From an uncultured Nocardioides sp. (GTDB lineage Bacteria > Actinomycetota > Actinomycetes > Propionibacteriales > Nocardioidaceae), in NCBI RefSeq assembly GCF_947488515.1, contig NZ_CANKZF010000002.1:470294-534293 (forward strand): a DNA stretch of 64,000 bases, read 5' to 3'. Positions 36,619-45,500 of the stretch are shown one piece after another; within the stretch, counting starts at the first letter, position 1, and each line of letters opens with the position of its first letter. Below the pieces are notes generated by a model. The model did not search any database. It had not been told where the DNA came from and saw nothing but the letters and a program-made list of their open reading frames with translations. A program made the position numbers and the translations under genes.

Positions 36619-36654
36619 GTTGCAAGTCACGCACTAGGTTGCGCAAGACGCAAC
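36619..36654 (+). promoter_or_regulatory. Tandem operator pair upstream of BCCT gene
   Basis: GTTGCA-AGTCA-CGCACT (36619-36635) and GTTGCG-CAAGA-CGCAAC (36638-36654, perfect) start 19 bp apart, right after the -10 region. Confidence 0.75.
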
Positions 36655-36670
36655 CGGATGGGTAGGCGGC

Positions 36671-38374
36671 ATGGCGCTCAAGGAACCTGTCGGTGACTCC
36701 CTGGTCCCACCGCGCGGGGAGGGTCGCGACCACTCCCTCGACAAGGTGACGTTCGGTGTCGCGGCGGCGCTCGCGATCGCCTTCCTCGTCTGGGGGGTCG
36801 TCGACTCCGAGGGGATGGGCACGACCACCGGCGAGCTGCTCGGGTGGCTGGAGACCACGTTCGGCTGGCTGTTCATCCTGGTCAGTGCGTCGTTCCTGCT
36901 CTTCTCCGCCTACCTCGCGGTGACCCGCTACGGCAACATCAGGCTCGGTCCCGACGACTCCGAGCCGGAGTTCTCGACGTTCTCCTGGGTCTCGATGATG
37001 TTCGCGACGGGCATGGGCATCGGCCTGATGTTCTGGGGCGTCGCCGAGCCGCTGACCTACCTCACCGCGACCGACGCCTCGAGCATCCCGCCGGGCCGGG
37101 GCGACCCGTCGACCCCCGACAGCGCCCGCGTCGCGATGGAGTACGCCTTCTTCCACTGGGGATTCCACCCGTGGGCCATGTACGCCGTGATCGGCCTCGC
37201 GATCGGCTACTTCGCCTACCGCAAGGGGACCGGCAACCTGGTCTCGGGCGCATTCGGGCCCCTCCTGGGGCGCCGCGCGACGGAGGGCCCCGGCAAGGCG
37301 ATCGATGTCATCGCGATCTTCGCGACGCTCTTCGGCTCCGCCACCTCCCTGGGCCTGGGCGCCCTGCAGATCACCGGCGGCCTCGACGACGTGTTCGCCA
37401 CCGGTGAGTCCAAGTGGCTGACCGTGGTGGTGATCGCGGTCCTGACCACCTGCTTCGTGCTCTCCGCCGTGACGGGCATCGAGAAGGGCGTGCAGTTCCT
37501 CTCCAACGCCAACGCCATCGCGGCCCTGCTCCTGGTCTTCTTCCTCTTCGTCGTCGGCCCGACGGTCTTCATCCTCAGCACCTTCACCGAGTCGCTGGGC
37601 GGCTACCTGACGCACCTGCCGACGATGGCGTTCCGCACCGGGGCCTTCGGTGGCAGCGAGTTCCTCGACACCTGGACGATCTTCTACTGGGCCTGGTGGA
37701 TCTCATGGACGCCCTTCGTCGGGATGTTCATCGCCCGCATCTCCAAGGGTCGCACCATCCGGCAGTTCGTCGTCTACGTGATCCTGGTGCCGAGCCTGGT
37801 GTCGTTCGTCTGGTTCTCGATCCTGGCCGGCTCGGCGTTCGACCTGCAGCTCTCCGGCGCCAAGGACCTGGGCGCCGTGCTCGCGAACGAGGGCACCGAG
37901 AGCGCCCTGTTCGCCACGCTTCGGGAGTACCCGCTGTCGAGCATCACGGTCGTGCTGGCGGTGTTCCTCGTCGCGATCTTCTTCATCACCGGTGCCGACT
38001 CGGCCTCGATCGTCATGGGGATGCTGAGCCAGCACGGCGAGGAGCACCCGATGCGCTGGCTGGTGATCTTCTGGGGCGTCGCCCAGGGAGCGGTGGCCGG
38101 GGTGCTGCTGTTCTCCGGAGGGCTCGGGGCGCTGCAGACACTGGTGATCATCGTGGCCGGACCGTTCATGCTGGTCATCTGCGCCATGTGCGTGTCCCTG
38201 ATGAAGGCGCTGCGCGAGGAGCCCTACGAGTCGACGCTCCCCTCGCGGGTGCGCAAGGCCGTGCTGCACGCCCAGAAGTACGACTCGGTGGAGAACCACT
38301 CGGTGGCCCTGGCCGCGCTCGGCGCGGACCCGGAGGACGTCACCAGCACTCCCGAGGAGGACGCGAAGGCCTGA
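36671..38374 (+). CDS. BCCT family choline/glycine betaine transporter
   Basis: 567-aa secondary carrier with 12 predicted membrane segments. Family marks are MMFATGMGIGLMFWGVAEP, the Trp-rich YWAWWISWTPFVGMFIARIS followed by the amphipathic GRTIRQFV, and ITGADSASIVMGML. It would import choline, betaine or carnitine, probably with sodium. It has its own promoter with tandem operators, so it can be induced apart from proVWX. Specificity cannot be told from sequence. Confidence 0.93.
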   Translation: MALKEPVGDSLVPPRGEGRDHSLDKVTFGVAAALAIAFLVWGVVDSEGMGTTTGELLGWLETTFGWLFILVSASFLLFSAYLAVTRYGNIRLGPDDSEPEFSTFSWVSMMFATGMGIGLMFWGVAEPLTYLTATDASSIPPGRGDPSTPDSARVAMEYAFFHWGFHPWAMYAVIGLAIGYFAYRKGTGNLVSGAFGPLLGRRATEGPGKAIDVIAIFATLFGSATSLGLGALQITGGLDDVFATGESKWLTVVVIAVLTTCFVLSAVTGIEKGVQFLSNANAIAALLLVFFLFVVGPTVFILSTFTESLGGYLTHLPTMAFRTGAFGGSEFLDTWTIFYWAWWISWTPFVGMFIARISKGRTIRQFVVYVILVPSLVSFVWFSILAGSAFDLQLSGAKDLGAVLANEGTESALFATLREYPLSSITVVLAVFLVAIFFITGADSASIVMGMLSQHGEEHPMRWLVIFWGVAQGAVAGVLLFSGGLGALQTLVIIVAGPFMLVICAMCVSLMKALREEPYESTLPSRVRKAVLHAQKYDSVENHSVALAALGADPEDVTSTPEEDAKA

Positions 38375-38424
38375 GGCCCCGACGCCCGGCCCCGGACTGC
38401 CGTCCGCCGCCGTCCCGAGCACCC

Positions 38425-38455
38425 TTGACAGTGCTCCGGGGCGGCGGCGTACATT
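38425..38455 (+). promoter_or_regulatory. Promoter of the dimethylglycine dehydrogenase operon
   Basis: TTGACA (38425-38430) and TACATT (38450-38455; 19-bp spacer, or CGTACA at 17 bp). It shares the ACCCTTGACAGT block and CCGGGG spacer with the BCCT promoter, so one probably derives from the other. Confidence 0.55.
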
Positions 38456-38462
38456 TCGTGTA

Positions 38463-38498
38463 ATCGCGTATGACGCAACCTGTTGCGTGATGCGCAAC
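38463..38498 (+). promoter_or_regulatory. Tandem operator pair upstream of dimethylglycine dehydrogenase gene
   Basis: ATCGCG-TATGA-CGCAAC (38463-38479) and GTTGCG-TGATG-CGCAAC (38482-38498, perfect) start 19 bp apart. Confidence 0.75.
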
Positions 38499-38529
38499 CC
38501 ACTGCAGGAGAAGGCCCAGGAGACTCGTC

Positions 38530-41055
38530 ATGGCAGACGTCCCCACGACCGCAGGTGTCGTCGTGATCGGTGCCGGCATCGTCGGCAACAGCCTCGTGCA
38601 CCACCTCACCCGGCTCGGGTGGACCGATGTCGTGCAGATCGACAAGGGCGCGCTGCCCAACCCCGGTGGGTCGACGGGCCACGCGTCCAACTTCATCTTC
38701 ACCGTCGACCACTCGCGCGAGATCACCGACCTGACGCTCGACTCGGTCGCGCAGTACAAGGAGATGGGCGTCTTCACGCAGTCCGGCGGCTTCGAGATCG
38801 CTCGCACCGAGGAGCGCATGGAGGAGCTGCGGCGCCGCATGTCGAGCGCCAAGGCCTGGGGGATCGAGTCCGAGCTCGTCAGCCCTGCCTTCGTGAAGCA
38901 GAAGGTGCCCTTCATCGAGGAGGACCAGTTCATCGGCGCGTTCTGGACGCCCGGTGTGGGCGTGGTCGACTCGCTGCGCGCCGGCACCATCATGCGCGAG
39001 CGGGCCCTCGCCACGGGCGAGCTCACCGTCGTACCGACCGTGGAGGTCACCGGCCTCGACACCGAGGAAGGCCCCCACGGCCGGCGCCGGATCACCCGGG
39101 TGCGGACGTCCGGCGGCGACATCGAGGCGAAGGTCGTCGTCATCGCGGCCGGCGTGTGGAGCCCGAAGCTCGGCGACATGGCCGGCATCAGCATCCCGCT
39201 GACGCCCGCGGTGCACCAGATGATCAGCGTCGGGCCCTGCCCGCAGCTGACGGAGACGGAGGGGGAGATATCCTTCCCGATCGTCCGCGACATGGACACC
39301 TTCTGCTACGAGCGCCAGCACGGCGCCGACATGGAGGTCGGCTCCTACGCCCACCGCGCGATCCTCCACGAGCCCGAGGACATCCCCTCGATCGAGCAGG
39401 CCAAGCTCTCGCCGACGGAGATGCCCTTCACCTCCGACGACTTCGACCCCCAGCTCGAGCAGGCCTACGAGCTGATGCCCGAGCTGCTGGGCGCCGAGGG
39501 TGCGGAGATGCGCTACGCCATCAACGGCCTGCTCTCGCTGACCTGCGACGGCAACCCGATCCTGGGCGAGAGCGAGGTCGCCGGGCTCTGGACGGCTTCG
39601 GCGGTCTGGATCAAGGAGGGTCCGGGCGTCGGCCGCGCCGTCGCCGAGTGGATGACCGACGGCCACTCCGAGATCGACCTGCACCACAGCGACATCGCGC
39701 GCTTCCACGAGCACCAGAAGCGCCGCGAGCACACCCGGCTGCGCACCACCGAGTCGTTCATCAAGACCTACGGCATCGTCCACCCGGGCGAGCAGTACGA
39801 GTCCGACCGCGACCAGCGACTCTCCCCGATGCACGACTCCCAGGCGAAGCTCGGCGCCGTCTTCTTCGAGACCGCCGGGTGGGAGCGCCCGTTCTGGTAC
39901 GAGACCAACGCGTCCCTGCTCGAGGCGTACGGCGACGCGGTGATGCCGCGCGAGCACGAGTGGGATTCCCGCTGGTGGAGCCCGATCATCAACGCCGAGC
40001 ACCTCCGCATGCGCGAGGCGGCCGCGGTGATCGACCTGTCGGCGTTCTGCATCTTCGACATCGAGGGCCCCGAGGCGCTCGACGTGGTGCAGAAGACCTG
40101 CGTCGCCCAGTGCGACGTCGCGGTCGGCAAGGTCGTCTACACGCCCGTCCTGGACGCGAAGGGCGGCTTCCGCTCCGACCTCACGGTGATGCGGCTGGGC
40201 GACGAGCACTACCGGGTCGTCACCGGCGGCGCGCACGGCATGGCCGACCGGGCCTGGTTCTCGGGGCACCTGCCCGAGACCGGTTCCACGACGCTCACCG
40301 ACCTCACCGACGACGTGTCCACCATCGGCATCTGGGGACCGCGGGCACGCGACATCGTCTCCTCGCTGACCTCCGACGACGTCTCCGACGCCGGGTTCGG
40401 CTTCCTCTCCTGCCGGGAGATCGAGCTCGCCGGCACGTCCGTCCTCGCATCCCGCATCTCCTACGTCGGCGAGCTGGGCTGGGAGCTCTACGTCCCGATG
40501 GAGCACGCCGCCGGGCTGTGGGAGGCACTGCTCGAGGCGGGCGCGCCCCACGGTGCGGTGCCGGCCGGCATCGGCGTCTACGGCACGACAGGCCGCATCG
40601 AGAAGGGCTACCGGGCCTACGGCGCCGAGCTCGACAGCGAGCGCACCATCGTCGAGGCCGGCATGCAGCGGCCCAAGGTCAAGGCGGCCCACTTCGTGGG
40701 GAAGGAGGCCTACCTCGCCCAGCGGGAGACGGCTCCCAGCACGGTGCTGTGCACGCTCACGGTCGACGACCACACGTCCGCCTCCGGCGCCCGTCGCTAC
40801 ATGCTCGGCGGGGAGCCGATCTTGACGCGCGACGGCGGCACGCTCACCGACGGCCACGGGCGCCACCCCTACGTCACCAGCGCCGGGTCCGCGCCGTCGC
40901 TCGGCAAGCACGTGCTGCTCGCGTACCTGCCGCCCGACCAGGCCGTCATCGGCAACCAGCTCGCCGTCTCCTACATGGAGGAGCTCTACCCGGTCACCGT
41001 CGGCTCGGTCGACGCCACCCCGCTCCTCGATCCGACCAACGAGAGAATTCGATGA
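38530..41055 (+). CDS. Dimethylglycine/sarcosine dehydrogenase (FAD domain + GcvT-like folate domain)
   Basis: 841-aa two-domain flavoenzyme. The N-terminal FAD domain starts VVVIGAGIVGNSLVHHL and has GSTGHASNFIF, the position where this family attaches FAD to a His; the C-terminal half (about 440-841) is a GcvT-type aminomethyl-folate domain with VVIDLSAFCIFDIEGPEALD-type and SYVGELGWELYVP segments. It removes methyl groups oxidatively from dimethylglycine or sarcosine and passes the C1 unit to THF as methylene-THF, giving electrons to ETF. Its stop overlaps etfB (ATGA), which supports ETF as partner. Which N-methylglycine it prefers is not clear. Confidence 0.88.
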   Translation: MADVPTTAGVVVIGAGIVGNSLVHHLTRLGWTDVVQIDKGALPNPGGSTGHASNFIFTVDHSREITDLTLDSVAQYKEMGVFTQSGGFEIARTEERMEELRRRMSSAKAWGIESELVSPAFVKQKVPFIEEDQFIGAFWTPGVGVVDSLRAGTIMRERALATGELTVVPTVEVTGLDTEEGPHGRRRITRVRTSGGDIEAKVVVIAAGVWSPKLGDMAGISIPLTPAVHQMISVGPCPQLTETEGEISFPIVRDMDTFCYERQHGADMEVGSYAHRAILHEPEDIPSIEQAKLSPTEMPFTSDDFDPQLEQAYELMPELLGAEGAEMRYAINGLLSLTCDGNPILGESEVAGLWTASAVWIKEGPGVGRAVAEWMTDGHSEIDLHHSDIARFHEHQKRREHTRLRTTESFIKTYGIVHPGEQYESDRDQRLSPMHDSQAKLGAVFFETAGWERPFWYETNASLLEAYGDAVMPREHEWDSRWWSPIINAEHLRMREAAAVIDLSAFCIFDIEGPEALDVVQKTCVAQCDVAVGKVVYTPVLDAKGGFRSDLTVMRLGDEHYRVVTGGAHGMADRAWFSGHLPETGSTTLTDLTDDVSTIGIWGPRARDIVSSLTSDDVSDAGFGFLSCREIELAGTSVLASRISYVGELGWELYVPMEHAAGLWEALLEAGAPHGAVPAGIGVYGTTGRIEKGYRAYGAELDSERTIVEAGMQRPKVKAAHFVGKEAYLAQRETAPSTVLCTLTVDDHTSASGARRYMLGGEPILTRDGGTLTDGHGRHPYVTSAGSAPSLGKHVLLAYLPPDQAVIGNQLAVSYMEELYPVTVGSVDATPLLDPTNERIR

Positions 41056-41822
41056 CCAACCCGCTGGTCTGCGTCAAGCGCGTCGTCGACGCGACGAGCG
41101 AGGTCGTCCTCACCGAGGACGCCCAGGGCGTCGACGGGCGCTACGCCGGCTTCACGACGAGCGCGCACGAGGAGTGCGCGGTCGAGCTCGCGGTCCGCAT
41201 CGCCGCCGACGGAGGCGCCGCGACCGTCGTGACGCTGGGCGACGACGACGCCGTCGAGCAGCTCCGGGCCGCGCTCGCCGTGGGCTGCGCCGCAGCCACC
41301 CACGTGGTGGCCGATCCACAGGCGTTCGGCCCGGCCGACGTCGCCCGCGAGATCGCCGCCGTCGTCCGCGACCACGAGGCGGCGGGCACGCCCCACGAGC
41401 TCGTGCTGCTCGGCAACGACGCGGCCGACACCGGCGACTTCCAGGTCGGCATCCGCCTCGCCTACGAGCTCGGCTGGCCCGTCGTCAACGGCGTCAGCAC
41501 GGTCTCCGTCGCCGACGGCGAGGTGACGGCGACCGGGTCCGGCCCCGACGGCCACGAGACCTTCCGCCTGCCCCTGCCTGCGGTGGTCACGGTGCTGGAG
41601 GGCGGTGTCGAGCCCCGCTACCCGAGCGTCCCGGGCCGGATGAAGGCCAAGAAGGCGCCGATCGAGGAGCGCCGGCCCACGGCCGACCCGGTCGGACCGT
41701 CCCGCGTCCGACTGGTGCTGCCCCCTCCCTCCCCGTCGACCGTGCAGGTGCTGGGTGAGGGCCCGGCGAGCGCACCCGCGGTCGTCGACCTCTTCGAGCA
41801 GCTGGGGGTGCTGGCCCGATGA
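41052..41822 (+). CDS. etfB: Electron transfer flavoprotein beta subunit
   Basis: 256-aa ETF beta subunit (FixA type): VCVKRVVDATSEVVLTED, GDDDAVEQLRAALAVGC and AVVTVLEGGVEPRYPS. With EtfA it takes electrons from the dehydrogenase encoded upstream. The C-terminus is proline-rich. It overlaps both neighbours by 4 nt, a dedicated dehydrogenase-ETF operon rather than the housekeeping ETF. Confidence 0.9.
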   Translation: MTNPLVCVKRVVDATSEVVLTEDAQGVDGRYAGFTTSAHEECAVELAVRIAADGGAATVVTLGDDDAVEQLRAALAVGCAAATHVVADPQAFGPADVAREIAAVVRDHEAAGTPHELVLLGNDAADTGDFQVGIRLAYELGWPVVNGVSTVSVADGEVTATGSGPDGHETFRLPLPAVVTVLEGGVEPRYPSVPGRMKAKKAPIEERRPTADPVGPSRVRLVLPPPSPSTVQVLGEGPASAPAVVDLFEQLGVLAR

Positions 41823-42799
41823 TCGTCGTCCTGGTCGAGGTCACGCCGACGGGTGAGGTCGTGGAGACCTCCCGCGAGGCGATGACGTTCGCGCGCGACC
41901 TCGCCGCCGCCGGGGGCGGTGTGCCCATCGACGCGGTCGTCGTCGGCCACCCCGACGACGCGCTGGTCGGCACCCTGGCGTCGTACGGCGCCCGCCGCGT
42001 GCACGCCCTCACCGGTGCGGCCTACGACTCGTTCTCCGGCGCCGCGTGGGCGGCCGGGCTGATGGCCGTGCGCGAGCGCGCAGGTGCGGTCGTCGTCACG
42101 GCGGCCGGCACCTCGCGCGGCAACGAGGTGCTGGCCCACGTCGCGGCCCGGTCCGCGCTGCCGATGGCCGCCAACGTCGTGTCGTTCAGCAGCCTGTCGC
42201 CCTTCACGGTGACCCGCCAGGTCGTCGGCGGCGCCGCGCTCGAGGAGATGAGCCTGTCCCAGAGGCCGGCGATCTTCACCCTGGCCGGCCACGCGGTGGA
42301 GGCCGCCCCCGCCGCCACCGCGGGTGCCGGTGAGCTGGTCGTCGAGACACCCGACGTCGCCGACGCCGACCTGCTGGCCCGGGTCATCTCCACCGAGGAG
42401 CCGGAGCCCGACCTCTCGGGCAACCTGAAGTCGGCCCGCGTCGTCGTCGGCGCCGGTCGCGGTGCCGGGTCGGCGGAGGGCTTCGACGACCTCCTCGAGC
42501 TCGCCGAGCTGCTCGACGCCTCCCTGGGCGTCTCCCGCGTGGTGACCTCCCTGGGCTGGCGGCCCCACCACGAGCAGGTGGGGCAGACCGGCAGCCGGAT
42601 CTCGCCGGACCTCTACATCCCGTGCGGCATCAGCGGTGCGATCCAGCACTGGGCCGGGTGCAGCAGCGCCAAGACCATCCTCGCCATCAACACCGACCCC
42701 GACGCCCCGATGGTCACCAAGGCCACCCACGCCGTGATCGGCGACCTCCACGAGATCATCCCGGCGGTCAACGCCGAGATCCGCCGCCGCCGCGCCTGA
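41819..42799 (+). CDS. etfA: Electron transfer flavoprotein alpha subunit
   Basis: 326-aa ETF alpha subunit. The C-terminal FAD-binding domain has VVVGAGRGAGSAEGFDDL, GSRISPDLYIPCGISGAIQ and INTDPDAPMVTKATHAVIGD. The FAD motif reads PCGISGAIQHWAGC, with Cys where many ETFs have Ala/Val. It closes the operon; a short hairpin spans its stop codon (42790-42807). Confidence 0.92.
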   Translation: MIVVLVEVTPTGEVVETSREAMTFARDLAAAGGGVPIDAVVVGHPDDALVGTLASYGARRVHALTGAAYDSFSGAAWAAGLMAVRERAGAVVVTAAGTSRGNEVLAHVAARSALPMAANVVSFSSLSPFTVTRQVVGGAALEEMSLSQRPAIFTLAGHAVEAAPAATAGAGELVVETPDVADADLLARVISTEEPEPDLSGNLKSARVVVGAGRGAGSAEGFDDLLELAELLDASLGVSRVVTSLGWRPHHEQVGQTGSRISPDLYIPCGISGAIQHWAGCSSAKTILAINTDPDAPMVTKATHAVIGDLHEIIPAVNAEIRRRRA

Positions 42800-42807
42800 G
42801 GGCGCGG
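42790..42807 (+). terminator. Small hairpin at the end of etfA
   Basis: CCGCGCC-TGAG-GGCGCGG, 7-bp stem containing the stop codon in its loop; no T-run. Confidence 0.35.
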
Positions 42808-42910
42808 GTGATGGCCGGGTGCGGGTGACGTCCTGCGCCTCGAACCGGCCCTCGACCATGTGCGGCAGTCAGTGCGCGGTAGCTCCGGGCGCGGGGTGAC
42901 GTCCGCCGCG

Positions 42911-42987
42911 GGTCGGGCGCGGTGGGTCGGGCGCGGTGGGTCGGGCTGGTGGATCGGGCGCGGTGGGTCGGGCGCGGTGGGTCAGGA
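42911..42987. repeat. 14-bp tandem repeat, about 5.5 copies
   Basis: GGGTCGGGCGCGGT-type units follow each other with one shorter and one variant copy, between the convergent etfA and HNH endonuclease genes. It may act as a terminator region or simply be a variable-number repeat. Confidence 0.75.
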
Positions 42988-42999
42988 CGCGCCGGTCTC

Positions 43000-43968
43000 C
43001 TACGTCCTCCGGGTGAAGGTGACCTGGTTGTCGGCCTGGACGGTCATGACACTGCGGTGGTCGTGCGCCAGGCGGTGGTGGCGAGGGCACAGGAGCCGGC
43101 CGTCGGCGAGGTCGGTGGGGCCGTGCCGTGACCAGGGATCGTCGTGGTGGGCAAGGCAGCCGGATGCAGAGGTCTCGCAGCCCCGCGCAGTGCAGCCGCC
43201 ATCTCGTAGACCGAGGGCGATGCGCTGCACCTTGGTGAAGAGCCGGGCCGTGCGCCCGAGGTCGAGCGGCTGGGACCTCGATCCGAGCACGACGGGGATG
43301 ATCCCGGCCTCGCACGCGAGCCGCCGAGCCTGCCCTGCGCTCATGCGGGTCCCGTCGTCGAGCAGCGCGGTGGCGTGCTCCCCGAGCAGCTGCTCGACCG
43401 TCATGGTCACCACGACTGTGGCAATGACGCCCGCGGTCTGGGGAGTGTGGTCGGCGGGGTAGCGCTCGACGTACTCGACGAGCGCCTCGACGGCCTGGAC
43501 GATGACCCGGGCCTGCTCCACCCGCAGTGCGCCGTCGGCCAGTGCTCGGGCGGTCCTGGCGTGCAGGTCGTCCTCGAGCGCTCGCCCCAACGCGGTCAGA
43601 CGCGCGGCGTCGGCCTGGGTGTGACGGCTGCGCCCGGCCCACCACTGGTGCGTGTGCCGGGCCCCGGTCGCATCACCGAGCCGGCGGAGGTCCGCCTCCG
43701 CCGCCGCCCGGCACACCTCGCGGGTGAGACGGCTCGCCGCGGCCGTCGTCGCATCGAGCAGCCGGACCACGTCGGCATCCGCCAGCGCCCCGAGCGACAC
43801 CTCGCCCAGCTCGCTCAGCAGTCCGTCCAGGCGCTCCAGCACGTCGCGCAGCAACCCCGACGCGCACCTCTCCGTGCCCGGCGCGTGCCACGACTCGTGA
43901 CGTGACTGGACGGCTGACAAGGCACTCACTGGTCGGCCCTCTCGCGCCCCCGATGGGCGCGTCGACAA
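43000..43968 (-). CDS. DUF222/HNH endonuclease domain protein
   Basis: 322-aa protein of a large actinobacterial family with an N-terminal DUF222 helical region and a C-terminal HNH nuclease domain: GGCTARGCETSASGCLAHHDD and DLADGRLLCPRHHRLAHD supply the Cys pairs and the HNH histidines. These genes occur in many dispersed copies in Nocardioides-type genomes; function is unknown and they may be mobile. Start ATG 43968; an in-frame GTG at 43929 is an alternative. It marks the left edge of the accessory patch. Confidence 0.85.
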   Translation of the reverse strand: MSTRPSGAREGRPVSALSAVQSRHESWHAPGTERCASGLLRDVLERLDGLLSELGEVSLGALADADVVRLLDATTAAASRLTREVCRAAAEADLRRLGDATGARHTHQWWAGRSRHTQADAARLTALGRALEDDLHARTARALADGALRVEQARVIVQAVEALVEYVERYPADHTPQTAGVIATVVVTMTVEQLLGEHATALLDDGTRMSAGQARRLACEAGIIPVVLGSRSQPLDLGRTARLFTKVQRIALGLRDGGCTARGCETSASGCLAHHDDPWSRHGPTDLADGRLLCPRHHRLAHDHRSVMTVQADNQVTFTRRT

Positions 43969-44407
43969 CTACGGACGGGGCGAGGGAGAGTGAGGTGGAT
44001 TCAGCCGGATGATCGGCTTTGCGTAGGGCCCGAGCTCGCTCGCCCGAAACTATGCTCGATGACACGCGCCGGCAACGACGACGTCAACGCTCGCGTCGCC
44101 ACGGTCTCTGGCTCGCCGGTGATGCCCGGGCGTGAGGACATCTGCAGCGGAAGGACGCACTCGTTGCGGGGATCCGGATGATCAGGAACGCCTCGCGTGG
44201 TGCGGCTCCCGCCTCTACGCTCAAATGGAGCCCGCCCAAGGCGCAACTACCCGGTAAGGGCGCGTCCTGCCCGTCGCATGGTGGGGGTGGCAGTCCGTTC
44301 GAGCCGGGTCCGGGGAACTCACGCCTCGACGGGAGGTGTCGGGGTTCCCGCTTCGCACGACTCGAGACGCGCTGAAACGCGTGCGCCACGGTCCACGTCC
44401 CACCGTC
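43969..44407. other. Intergenic, 439 bp, no gene recognised
   Basis: Short frames here have no coding character and no family resemblance. Base composition is less GC-rich than the flanks. I see no RNA gene or clear repeat. Confidence 0.5.
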
Positions 44408-44914
44408 ATGAACGCGACCGATCGCGCCGACCTCAAGCTACTCGCACGGGGTGTCGTGAGCGGCCTCAGTGCCGCTATCGCCATCATCCTCGTCATCGCC
44501 GTGCGGGCGGCACTTTCTCCCAGCGCAGACGCGAAGCGTGCCTACGACGAGGCGCACGCGCTGTGGGAGGCCCACGAGCCCTCGGCGTACTCCTTCGACT
44601 ACCACGATTGCGGTGGCATGTGCGGGGAGTGCCGCGTCCACGTCACCGTCCGAAACGACGCAGTGGTCAAGGTGACTACGCGCCCCCGCTCGTGCGGCGA
44701 CTACACGACTGCCACGGCACCCACCATCGACGGCATGTTCGCGATCGCAGCCCAACATCACGAGACCATGGGCATTGATGACGTCGTCGACGTCACCTAC
44801 GACTCGCTCCTCGGCTACCCGCATGCAATCAGCGTCATCTGCGGATTCGAAGCCTCCGACTGCGGCAGCGGCTGGTCGGTCAGCAACTTCGAGCCGCGGG
44901 ACCACCGCTCATGA
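44408..44914 (+). CDS. DUF6174 membrane-anchored protein
   Basis: 168-aa protein with an N-terminal transmembrane anchor (about 18-38, VVSGLSAAIAIILVIAV) and an exported domain resembling DUF6174: a WEAHEPSAYSFDYHDC-type start, CGGMCGECRVHVTVRN, TTRPRSCGDY, TIDGMFAI and a C-terminal VDVTYDSLLGYPHAI. Several cysteines probably form disulfides outside the cell. Function unknown. ATG at 44408 was chosen because it puts the anchor near the N-terminus. Codon use is looser than in the core genes. Confidence 0.72.
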   Translation: MNATDRADLKLLARGVVSGLSAAIAIILVIAVRAALSPSADAKRAYDEAHALWEAHEPSAYSFDYHDCGGMCGECRVHVTVRNDAVVKVTTRPRSCGDYTTATAPTIDGMFAIAAQHHETMGIDDVVDVTYDSLLGYPHAISVICGFEASDCGSGWSVSNFEPRDHRS

Positions 44915-45094
44915 GGCGGTTCGTTGAGCGTGTCGCCCCAGCGCTCGGACTCTTGGGCGCTGCCGGGTGAACTTCTCAGCCATCCGCTCATCGGCATGTG
45001 TGGACGTTCGGGATCGCGGCAGATCCGGACGTCGAGGGGAGTCCAACCCTGACTAGGCGCAGCACGGAGGAAACCGGTGCTGGCTCATCGAGCG

Positions 45095-45319
45095 TCAGGA
45101 CAAGTACTTCTCCACAGTCTCTGGCGGGCGCACCTGCGCCTCGGACTCGGACTCGCCGAACTCCCGTTTGGCGCGCCTCTGGCGGAGGAGATCCCAGCAC
45201 TGGTCGAGCTGGGTCTCGAGCTCGCCGAGTCGTTGAGCATCGGTGCCCGACCCGGACCGGAGCTGATGCTCCTCATCCACGAGCGCGCTGATCCTGGTCA
45301 TGATGTCCTCGTCGGCCAT
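45095..45319 (-). CDS. DUF2630 family small protein
   Basis: 74-aa protein matching DUF2630: IMTRISALVDEEHQLR, a coiled helix ending LETQLDQCWDLLRQRRAKREFG, and the terminal VRPPETVEKYLS. Function unknown; the family is common in actinobacteria. ATG at 45319 gives the normal family length; any longer frame adds unrelated sequence. Confidence 0.85.
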   Translation of the reverse strand: MADEDIMTRISALVDEEHQLRSGSGTDAQRLGELETQLDQCWDLLRQRRAKREFGESESEAQVRPPETVEKYLS

Positions 45320-45500
45320 GGCTCCACGATGGCACCACATGCGCCGTTCGTCACCAGCGTTGCGGCCCCGTCGTGTTCCGCAGGTGGCACTGGCCCACTC
45401 ATGCGGCGCCAAGCGCTTTGCCCGAAAGCCACAGCTCAACGCCACTTCCGCGGCGTCTGACGGCGTTCCCGCTGTGCCTGGCTCGCGGCATCCGCGGACG

